Source: Rubritepida sp. (GTDB lineage: Bacteria > Pseudomonadota > Alphaproteobacteria > Acetobacterales > Acetobacteraceae). From it: a DNA stretch of 6,331 nt. The notes beneath the pieces were generated by a model. It was not told the origin of the DNA, did not search any database, and saw only the letters and a list, made by a program, of their open reading frames with translations. The stretch's first letter is position 1, and each line of letters opens with the position of its first letter. This document shows, one piece after another, positions 1-5,506 of the stretch. The position numbers were made by a program, and so were the translations under genes. Location of the stretch: the NCBI GenBank assembly GCA_028291485.1, contig JAQGHZ010000419.1, positions 1 through 6,331 on the forward strand, given 5' to 3'.

Positions 1-24
1 GTCAGGGCCGCGAGGGGAATGTGA
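1..24 (+). CDS. trpF: Phosphoribosylanthranilate isomerase, C-terminal end only (probable)
   Basis: Frame 1 reads VRAARGM and then TGA at 22-24, so a + strand gene ends here and begins outside the window. Seven residues cannot identify a family. The call rests on context: in many Alphaproteobacteria trpF lies directly upstream of trpB and trpA, and TrpF proteins often end in an Ala/Arg-rich helix such as 'AAARG'. TrpF isomerises N-(5'-phosphoribosyl)anthranilate in the tryptophan pathway. The gap to the preferred trpB start is 69 bases, or 9 bases if trpB starts at 34. Frame 2 is also open, as far as a TGA at 95-97, but its translation does not look like the end of a TrpF. Confidence 0.55.
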   Translation, partial: VRAARGM

Positions 25-93
25 CGGGCAGGCTTGGGGAAGCCGGCCCTTTTCGCTATCAAGACTGCCAACGCCAGACCTGGGAACGCACAG

Positions 94-1350
94 TTGAACA
101 CGCCCTTCACGCCGCCCCTGCGGCCCAACACCTTCAAGGGCGGCCCCGACGCCGCCGGCAGGTTCGGGACGTTCGGCGGCCGCTACGTCGCCGAAACCCT
201 CATGCCGTTGATCCTCGAAGTCGAGGCCGCATATTCGGCCGCGAAGAAGGATCCTGGTTTTGACAAGGAATGGCGTCTCCTGCTGAAGGATTACGTGGGT
301 CGCCCCAGCCCGCTCTGGTTTGCCGAGCGCATCACGAAGCATTGCGCAGCCCTGGCGCCGCGCCCCGGCGACGGAGCGAAGGTCTACTTCAAGCGCGAGG
401 ATCTGAACCACACGGGCGCGCACAAGATCAACGCGGTGCTCGGCCAGATCCTGCTGGCCAGGCGCATGGGCAAGACGCGCATCATCGCCGAGACCGGCGC
501 TGGGCAGCACGGCGTCGCGACCGCCACCGCCTGCGCGCTCTTCAACCTGCCCTGCACGGTCTTCATGGGCGCCACCGATGTCGAGCGCCAGCAGCCCAAC
601 GTCTTCCGCATGAAGCTCCTCGGCGCCGAGGTGGTCCCCGTGACCTCCGGCGCGGCCACGCTGAAGGATGCGATGAACGAGGCGCTCCGCCACTGGGTCG
701 CCAATGTCGAGGACACCTACTACTGCATCGGCACGGTCGCGGGCCCGCATCCCTATCCGGCGATGGTGCGCGACTTCCAGTCGATCATCGGCGAGGAGGT
801 CCGCTGGCAGATGCAGGAGGCCGAGGGCCGCCTTCCGGACATGCTGGTGGCCGCGATCGGCGGCGGCTCCAACGCCATGGGGCTGTTCTTCCCCTTCCTC
901 GATGACCCCTCGGTGGAGATGCACGGCGTCGAGGCCGGCGGCCACGGCGTCGACACGCCCGAGCATGCCGCAAGCCTCACCGGCGGCCGCCCCGGCGTGC
1001 TGCACGGCAACCGCACCTCCCTGCTGCAGGACGAGCATGGCCAGATCCTGGAGGGCCACTCCATCAGCGCCGGCCTCGATTATCCCGGCGTCGGGCCCGA
1101 GCATTCCTGGCTGCACGAACTCGGCCGCGTGAAATACGTGAACGCGACCGACAGGGAGGCGCTGGACGCCTTCCAGAAATGCTCGCGGCTTGAGGGCATC
1201 ATCCCCGCGCTGGAGCCCGCCCATGCGCTGGCCCATGTGCTGCGGCTGGCGCCGACGCTGCCGGCGGACAAGATCCTCGTGATGAACATGTGCGGCCGCG
1301 GCGACAAGGACATCTTCACGGTGGCCGGCCACCTGGGGGTGACGATATGA
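94..1350 (+). CDS. trpB: Tryptophan synthase beta subunit
   Basis: Cytoplasmic PLP enzyme that joins indole, channelled from TrpA, to serine to give tryptophan. All landmarks are present (residues from the TTG at 94): the FGTFGGRYVAETLMP N-terminal signature, the HTGAHKIN motif with the PLP lysine at K111, ETGAGQHG with the catalytic Glu at E133 (22 residues after the lysine, as in Salmonella K87/E109), the phosphate-binding GGGSN at 256-260, and the C-terminal CGRGDKD. In that last motif Cys400 stands where the Salmonella enzyme has Ser377, which contacts the PLP pyridine nitrogen. Length is 418 aa, slightly above the usual ~400. I prefer TTG 94 because GGGAA at 82-86 is suitably spaced. An in-frame TTG at 34 (438 aa) is the alternative and has no well-placed ribosome site. 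No ATG or GTG is in frame near the conserved N-terminus. The stop overlaps the trpA start as ATGA (1347-1350), implying translational coupling. Confidence 0.97.
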   Translation: MNTPFTPPLRPNTFKGGPDAAGRFGTFGGRYVAETLMPLILEVEAAYSAAKKDPGFDKEWRLLLKDYVGRPSPLWFAERITKHCAALAPRPGDGAKVYFKREDLNHTGAHKINAVLGQILLARRMGKTRIIAETGAGQHGVATATACALFNLPCTVFMGATDVERQQPNVFRMKLLGAEVVPVTSGAATLKDAMNEALRHWVANVEDTYYCIGTVAGPHPYPAMVRDFQSIIGEEVRWQMQEAEGRLPDMLVAAIGGGSNAMGLFFPFLDDPSVEMHGVEAGGHGVDTPEHAASLTGGRPGVLHGNRTSLLQDEHGQILEGHSISAGLDYPGVGPEHSWLHELGRVKYVNATDREALDAFQKCSRLEGIIPALEPAHALAHVLRLAPTLPADKILVMNMCGRGDKDIFTVAGHLGVTI

Positions 1351-2225
1351 CTGCGTCCGATCGTGGAGGGGCGGAGCCCCAAAGCGTGACTCGGCCGCAC
1401 GGCGGCTCACGCATCGCCGCGCGCTTCGCGGAATTGAAGAAGCAGGGCCGTGGGGCGCTGATTCCCTTTCTGGAAGCCTATGATCCCGATCCCGCCACCA
1501 GCATGGCCATCCTGCGCGGGATGCCGGGCGCGGGCGCGGATCTCATCGAGATCGGCGTGCCCTTCACCGACCCGATGGCGGACGGCCCGATCATCCAGCT
1601 CGCCAGCCAGCGCGGGCTGAAGGCCGGCGCGACCATGGCCGGCACGCTCGCCATGGTGCGCGACTTCCGCACCGAGGACACGACGACCCCAGTGATCCTG
1701 ATGGGCTATCTGAACCCCATCCTCTCCTACGGCGCCGAGCGCTTCGTCACCGACGCGCAGGCCAGCGGCGTGGACGGGCTCATCGTCGTCGACATGCCTC
1801 CCGAGGAGGCCGAGGTGCTGGCCCCCGCCGCGCTCGCGGCCGGGATCGACATCATCCGCCTCGTCGCGCCGACCACGGATGACGCGCGGCTGCCGCTGGT
1901 GCTGAACGCCTCGTCGGGCTTCGTCTACTACGTGGCGATCACGGGCATCACGGGTACGCGCAGCGCCGATCCCGAGGCGTTGCGCACCGCCATCCCGCGC
2001 ATCCGCCGCCACACGGACCTGCCCATCGCCATCGGCTTCGGCGTGCGCACGCCGGAGCAGGCCGGCGAAGCCTCGCGCATCGGCGACGGCGCGGTGGTGG
2101 CGAGCGCGCTGATCGACACCCTGGCCCATTCGCTCGACGAGCAGGGCCGCGCGAAGCCGGACAGCGTGCGCAAGGTGCTCGACCAGGTTCGCGGCCTGGC
2201 TGAGGCGGTGCGCTCGGGCGGCTAG
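1347..2225 (+). CDS. trpA: Tryptophan synthase alpha subunit
   Basis: Cleaves indole-3-glycerol phosphate to indole and glyceraldehyde-3-phosphate and passes indole to TrpB. It is a TIM barrel of 292 aa from the ATG at 1347. The active-site motif LIEIGVPFTDPMADGP holds the catalytic pair E68 and D79, matching Salmonella E49 and D60 in spacing. GYLNPILSYG, the VVDMPPEE strand, YYVAITGITG, and the phosphate-binding IGFGV and VVASALID segments follow in normal order. In VVASALID an Ala takes the place of the Gly usual before the phosphate-binding Ser. The N-terminus has about 20 extra residues before SRIAARFAEL, poorly conserved in style. A GTG at 1386, nine bases after a GGAG at 1373-1376, could be a second or the true start and would give 279 aa, nearer the family norm. 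The ATG at 1347 is kept because it overlaps the trpB stop. Confidence 0.97.
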   Translation: MTASDRGGAEPQSVTRPHGGSRIAARFAELKKQGRGALIPFLEAYDPDPATSMAILRGMPGAGADLIEIGVPFTDPMADGPIIQLASQRGLKAGATMAGTLAMVRDFRTEDTTTPVILMGYLNPILSYGAERFVTDAQASGVDGLIVVDMPPEEAEVLAPAALAAGIDIIRLVAPTTDDARLPLVLNASSGFVYYVAITGITGTRSADPEALRTAIPRIRRHTDLPIAIGFGVRTPEQAGEASRIGDGAVVASALIDTLAHSLDEQGRAKPDSVRKVLDQVRGLAEAVRSGG

Positions 2226-2276
2226 ACCACGATGCGTTCACCTTCGCTCACCCCTCGTGGTCTAGCCCTTTGTTTT
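2220..2276 (+). terminator. Hairpin terminator of the trp operon
   Basis: GGCTAGACCACGA (2220-2232) pairs perfectly with TCGTGGTCTAGCC (2255-2267), a 13-bp stem around a 22-nt loop. TTTGTTTT (2269-2276) follows on the + strand, as in a Rho-independent terminator. The trpA stop TAG (2223-2225) lies inside the left arm. No T-run exists on the other side for the converging gene, so it looks directional for trpBA. The loop is longer than usual, so it could instead be a copy of a dispersed palindromic repeat recruited as a terminator. Confidence 0.7.
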
Positions 2277-2286
2277 GACGGCTGAT

Positions 2287-3357
2287 TCAGACCTTCGGCA
2301 TCAACGCCCCTTCGGTCATCACGCTTGAGGCGAGCATCTCGCGCACGAGGGGGATCACCCTCGTCGCGTAGAGCTCGATGCTGCGCATGAGCTTCTCATG
2401 CGGCAACGCGCCGGCGCTGTACTTCATCTGGAAGCGCTGCACGCCGAGCGTCTTCACCGTCGCGGCGATCTTACGCGCCACCGTCTCCGGCGATCCGACA
2501 TAGAGCGAGCCCCGAGCCGCCTCGCTGTCGAACTCCGCACGGTTCATCGGCCCCCAGCCGCGCTCCGCGCCGATGCGATCGCGCATGCGCTTGTAGTCCG
2601 GCCAGAGCTCCTCGCGCGCCCGCTCGTCCGTGTCGGCGACATAGCCGGGCGAGTGCACGCCGATCGGCCGCAGCTCCTGGCCGAGCTTCTCGCAGGCCTG
2701 TCGGTACAGATCCGCATAGGGCACGAAGCGCTGCGGATCGCCGCCGATGATCGCCAGCATCAGCGGCAGCCCGTGCCGTGCCGCGCGCACCACCGATTCC
2801 GGGCTGCCGCCTACGCCGATCCAGGTCTTCAGCGGCGGGTTCTCCACCGTCGGGAAGACGCGCTGGTTCTTCAGCGCGGGTCGCGTCATGCCGTTCCAGG
2901 TGACCGGCCCCTGCGGCAGCAGCTTCACGAAGAGGTCGAGCTTCTCCTCGAACAGGACCTCGTACTGGTCCAGCTCGTAGCCGAAGAGCGGGAAGGATTC
3001 GGTGAAGGAGCCGCGCCCCAGGATCGCCTCCGCGCGCCCGTTCGAGGCCGCGTCCAGCGTCGCGAAGCGCTGGAACACGCGGATCGGATCGTCGGAGCTC
3101 AGCACCGTCACCGCCGAGCCCAGCCTGATATGCTTCGTGCAGCCGGCGATCGCGGCCAGCACGATCTCTGGCGCGGAGACGGCGAAGTCCTCGCGGTGGT
3201 GCTCGCCCACGCCGAAGAAGTCGACGCCCAGCTGGTCCGCCAGCATCCCCTCGGCGATGACGTCGCGGATCACCTGCGCGTGGGGAAGGAGCGTGCCGTC
3301 CGGGCCGGAGGTGACGTCGCCGAAGGTGTCGAGGCCGAATTCGAGAGGGGCGGTCAT
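2287..3357 (-). CDS. LLM-class flavin-dependent oxidoreductase (Atu2307/2I7G-like)
   Basis: Predicted FMN- or F420-type flavin oxidoreductase of the luciferase-like TIM-barrel family, cytoplasmic, 356 aa, of usual length. Seen in order: EFGLDTFGDV at the N-terminus, FFGVGEHHRED around residues 47-57, strand/loop KHIRLGSAVTVLSSDDPIRV at about 75-94, GRGSFTESFPLFGY at 114-127, and the IGVGGSPESVVRAARHG segment from about 180. These match my memory of the bacterial LLM subgroup typified by Agrobacterium Atu2307 (structure 2I7G), whose substrate is not established. I chose the ATG at 3357 because GGAG (3366-3363 on the - strand) sits five bases upstream and MTAPLEFGLD is the natural family N-terminus; a GTG at 3384 would add nine unlikely residues. 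It converges on trpA and lies 121 bases downstream of the esterase gene on the same strand. A monooxygenase role is inference; no substrate can be named. Confidence 0.93.
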   Translation of the reverse strand: MTAPLEFGLDTFGDVTSGPDGTLLPHAQVIRDVIAEGMLADQLGVDFFGVGEHHREDFAVSAPEIVLAAIAGCTKHIRLGSAVTVLSSDDPIRVFQRFATLDAASNGRAEAILGRGSFTESFPLFGYELDQYEVLFEEKLDLFVKLLPQGPVTWNGMTRPALKNQRVFPTVENPPLKTWIGVGGSPESVVRAARHGLPLMLAIIGGDPQRFVPYADLYRQACEKLGQELRPIGVHSPGYVADTDERAREELWPDYKRMRDRIGAERGWGPMNRAEFDSEAARGSLYVGSPETVARKIAATVKTLGVQRFQMKYSAGALPHEKLMRSIELYATRVIPLVREMLASSVMTEGALMPKV

Positions 3358-3478
3358 CCAATCTCCAGGGGAGGGTTTCCGCACAGAACTGGGCCCTCCG
3401 GCGGCCGCCGCAAGCCGGCGCCGCGCGACCCTGCCGTGCGTCCGGCAGGATCGGGACGCCGCGGCGCGGGCTCCGGGG
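3358..3478. other. Intergenic spacer with GC-rich hairpin
   Basis: The space between the esterase stop and the oxidoreductase start, both on the - strand. It contains CCTGCCG (3430-3436) and CGGCAGG (3443-3449), a perfect 7-bp inverted repeat around a 6-nt loop. No T-run follows on the - strand, so it is not a canonical Rho-independent terminator. The ribosome site of the oxidoreductase gene lies at 3362-3366. I found no convincing promoter. Confidence 0.5.
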
Positions 3479-4597
3479 TCAGGTCTTCATCAGCCCCTGG
3501 GCCGCGAGCCAGCCCTGGATCAGCGTGGCGACCTCGTCCGAATTGTCGTCGTGCATCAGCATGTGCGTGTTGCCGGTGACGCCCCGCGCGGTCATCTCCA
3601 GCAGCTCCACCGTGCCGCCGGCGGCCGCCAGCGCCGTCGCGAAGCGGTCGATGGCGACGCGGTAGGCGGGCCAGGGCGCCTGGTCGAGGTAGTCGCCCCA
3701 GACCATGAGCAGCGGAATGTTGCGCATGCGCGCCATGTCCACCGTCGCCGGGTCGGGCGCGCCGGTGCCCTCGACGGCGACGATCGCCGCCACCTTGTCC
3801 GGCGCGTCGAGCGCGGCGCGCAGCGCGAAGGCGACGCCCTGGCTGTGCACGACGATCACCGAGGGTTCGGTCATCTTTGCGAGGTAGGCGGCATAGGCCG
3901 CCTGCACATAGGCGTCCGAGCTCGCCCAGCGCGGGATCGCCTGGCGGCCGAGATTCTCCAGCATGGCGGGCGAAAAACGCGCGCCCGGATAGGGCCTGCG
4001 CCTGGCGGGGTCGAGGTCGAAGCCATCGGGCGGGCCGAAGCGGAAGGTGCGCCAGGCCTCGAAGAGGCTGCGGAAGACCGGCTCGTCGGGCAGGATCTCG
4101 GGGAAGCGCGGCCAGGAGGCGCGGCCGCGCTCGAAGGCGTCGCTGACATAGACGTCGTGGCCGGCGCGCAGGAAGAAGGACTGCCAGCCGGGGCGGCCGT
4201 CCGGCGTGTCCTCCCAGCAGGCGCCGGAGAGGCCGCCGCCATGCCAGAGCATCAGCGGGTGACGCGCCTTGGGCGCGGCCAGCTTCACGTATTGCGCGTA
4301 CATCTGGCCGACCATGTAGTTGCCGTTCACCTCGATGCGGCGGACGGGGCCGGTCGCGGTCATGCGGACCTCGCGGGCGGGCAGGCCGGTGAGCGTGCGG
4401 ACCTCGCCGCCGACATGGAAGCTGCCGATGGAGGCGACCTGGAGCGGCCCAGGGGTGGGCATCTGGCCGGAAGGGGCCGGAGTCAGGGTCTGGGTCTGAG
4501 TCTGGGCCGCGGCCGGCAGCGCGGCCGCGAGCATGCCGGTTCCGAGCATGGCCCGGCGGCGCGAGGCCACGCCCGGCCTGGAAATCTTGCGATCCAC
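3479..4597 (-). CDS. Exported alpha/beta hydrolase, esterase-713-like
   Basis: Predicted periplasmic serine esterase of 372 aa. The N-terminus has SRRRAML (12-18), a Tat-like twin-arginine motif without the usual Phe, then a hydrophobic stretch (18-31) and a likely cleavage after AAA at 29-31, followed by a QTQTQTLTP linker. The mature part has an oxyanion-loop HGGGLSGACW (119-128), then TPDGRPGW (131-138), DVYVSDAFERGR, nucleophile S252 in VHSQG (250-254), acid E276 in AVEGTG, and H345 in GNTHMLMH. Spacings S-E 24 and E-H 69 nearly equal those I recall for Alcaligenes esterase 713 (S206, E230, H298), a family that uses Glu in place of Asp. The first Gly of the usual GxSxG pentapeptide is Val here. 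Start is a GTG at 4597 with GGGAGAG six bases upstream. The substrate is unknown. It sits between the DUF2848 and LLM genes, all on one strand. Confidence 0.87.
   Translation of the reverse strand: MDRKISRPGVASRRRAMLGTGMLAAALPAAAQTQTQTLTPAPSGQMPTPGPLQVASIGSFHVGGEVRTLTGLPAREVRMTATGPVRRIEVNGNYMVGQMYAQYVKLAAPKARHPLMLWHGGGLSGACWEDTPDGRPGWQSFFLRAGHDVYVSDAFERGRASWPRFPEILPDEPVFRSLFEAWRTFRFGPPDGFDLDPARRRPYPGARFSPAMLENLGRQAIPRWASSDAYVQAAYAAYLAKMTEPSVIVVHSQGVAFALRAALDAPDKVAAIVAVEGTGAPDPATVDMARMRNIPLLMVWGDYLDQAPWPAYRVAIDRFATALAAAGGTVELLEMTARGVTGNTHMLMHDDNSDEVATLIQGWLAAQGLMKT
4482..4505 (-). repeat. Four 6-bp tandem units in the post-signal linker
   Basis: On the + strand the units are GTCAGG, GTCTGG, GTCTGA and GTCTGG. 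On the - strand they encode QTQTQTLT just after the predicted signal-peptide cleavage of the hydrolase. Because the unit is two codons long, gain or loss would change linker length without shifting the frame. Confidence 0.75.
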
Positions 4598-4773
4598 CTT
4601 GTCTCTCCCGGCGGCCGGCGCCGTTGGATCGGCGCGGCCTCTGTCGGGTTCTTAACCTCGCTGCCAGGCGAGGGGTAGAGCGCCATCCGGCGAGGCGGAA
4701 TCGCTCCCGGCAAAGTGCCGAAGCGCGATCAGCCTCGCCGGATCACGCGTCGGCCGTTCCGTCAGCCATTTCG
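4598..4773. other. Intergenic region between DUF2848 and hydrolase genes
   Basis: 176 bases with no supported gene. It holds the hydrolase ribosome site (GGGAGAG, 4604-4610 on the - strand), a 6-bp hairpin CCTCGC/GCGAGG (4656-4661 and 4668-4673), and the larger palindrome at 4685-4743 described separately. Any promoter for the hydrolase must lie here or within the DUF2848 gene; I could not recognise one. Confidence 0.6.
4685..4743. repeat. Nested imperfect palindrome (three-tier hairpin)
   Basis: Outer arms ATCCGGCGAGGC (4685-4696) and GCCTCGCCGGAT (4732-4743) are 12-bp perfect complements. Inside are ATCGC/GCGAT (4700-4704 and 4725-4729) and then CGGCA/TGCCG (4708-4712 and 4716-4720) around a 3-nt loop. 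It lies 30 bases past the DUF2848 stop. It may end or stabilise that transcript, or be a copy of a dispersed repeat. No T-run follows on the - strand. Confidence 0.65.
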
Positions 4774-5439
4774 TCAGAGGGAGCGCGCCGCGTAGCTGTG
4801 GCCCAGCGAACGGCCCAGCACGGGATCGTGCAGCGTCATGCGGAACTGGGCGGCCGGGCGGATCGCGCCATGGACGGGCAGGGTGCCGCCGAACATCAGC
4901 ACGCCGGGCCCGGTGGGGACGTCGAGGTCGCGCGCACGCTCGATCAGGTCATCGGGGTGGCGCATCGCGGCGACGGAGCCGTGCTGATAGGTGATCCAGC
5001 TTCCCCCCTCGAGGATCTCGCTCTGGATCTCGATCTGGTCCCAATGGTCGCGGACGTCGTCCCAGGCCCAGAGATGGCCGCCGATCGGCTTGGGGCACAT
5101 CTGCTTCGAGACGGCGATGGAATAGGCCTCGACCTTGCGGTCCGTGTGGTCGGAGCCGCAGCCGATGAAGCGGCCCTCCGCCGTCTCCAGCACGAACCAC
5201 TCGCCCTCGCCGCTGCTGTCGACGCCCAGCACGTCGACATAGGGCAATTGCGTCAGCGTCTCGATGCCGGCGCGGTAGAAGCAGGGGACGGTCTCCGGGG
5301 CCGCCACGCCGAGGGCCGCGAGCTCGTCGATATGCTCCTGCACCTTGTGCGGGTCACGCCCCGTCCAGCCGGCGATCACGAGTTCGGTGATGGCGGTCTT
5401 CAGCGTGCCGTCGGGCGTGGAAAACTCGAACTCGCGCAT
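4774..5439 (-). CDS. DUF2848 family protein (FAH-like C-terminus)
   Basis: 221-aa soluble protein of the DUF2848 family, full length. Family-typical stretches, recognised from memory: LVIAGWTGRD (20-29), DELAALGVAAPETVPCFYR (38-56), VLGVDSSGEGE (70-80), GCGSDHTDRKVEAYSIAVSK (93-112), QMCPKPIGGHLWAWDDV (113-129), and the C-terminal MFGGTLPVHGAIRP with HDPVLGRSLGHSY. That C-terminal part resembles the end of fumarylacetoacetate-hydrolase-fold proteins, suggesting an enzyme acting on a small oxo- or hydroxy-acid; this is inference, as the family has no firm reaction that I know of. Start at the ATG at 5439, with AGGA seven bases upstream; the open frame continues to 5889 but only as antisense of the next gene. 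It is divergent from a beta-hydroxyacid dehydrogenase across 67 bases, which hints at shared regulation. Confidence 0.9.
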   Translation of the reverse strand: MREFEFSTPDGTLKTAITELVIAGWTGRDPHKVQEHIDELAALGVAAPETVPCFYRAGIETLTQLPYVDVLGVDSSGEGEWFVLETAEGRFIGCGSDHTDRKVEAYSIAVSKQMCPKPIGGHLWAWDDVRDHWDQIEIQSEILEGGSWITYQHGSVAAMRHPDDLIERARDLDVPTGPGVLMFGGTLPVHGAIRPAAQFRMTLHDPVLGRSLGHSYAARSL

Positions 5440-5506
5440 GAGGGTGTCCTGGACAGGGGGCGGGGGGCATCGGAACATGCAACGCAGAGAAAAGGGAGGG
5501 GTGGAC
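5440..5506. promoter_or_regulatory. Short divergent intergenic region
   Basis: Only 67 bases separate the DUF2848 start (- strand) from the dehydrogenase start (+ strand), so control signals for both must lie here or overlap the coding ends. Seen: AGGA (5447-5450 on the - strand) and GGGAGGG (5494-5500 on the + strand) as ribosome sites, and G-runs at 5456-5460 and 5462-5467. No clear -35/-10 pair or operator was found on either strand; the promoter role is inferred from layout. Confidence 0.45.

Noticed and set aside
34..93. Extended trpB start at TTG 34
   Set aside because: No ribosome site at a suitable distance and 20 residues beyond the family's normal N-terminus; kept only as an alternative.
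3430..3449. 7-bp hairpin as a Rho-independent terminator of the hydrolase gene
   Set aside because: No T-run on the - strand after the stem; recorded only as a structured spacer.
2398..3579. Long + strand open frame opposite the LLM gene
   Set aside because: Arg/His/Gln-rich translation with no family pattern; a GC-driven antisense frame of the strongly recognisable oxidoreductase.
3002..4678. Long + strand open frame opposite the hydrolase gene
   Set aside because: It spans two real genes on the other strand and the spacer between them, and its composition is that of antisense high-GC DNA.
5477..5506. ATG 5477 as start of the dehydrogenase
   Set aside because: In frame, but the strong GGGAGGG at 5494-5500 lies downstream of it and fits GTG 5507, which also gives the usual N-terminus MEQVGFIGLG.
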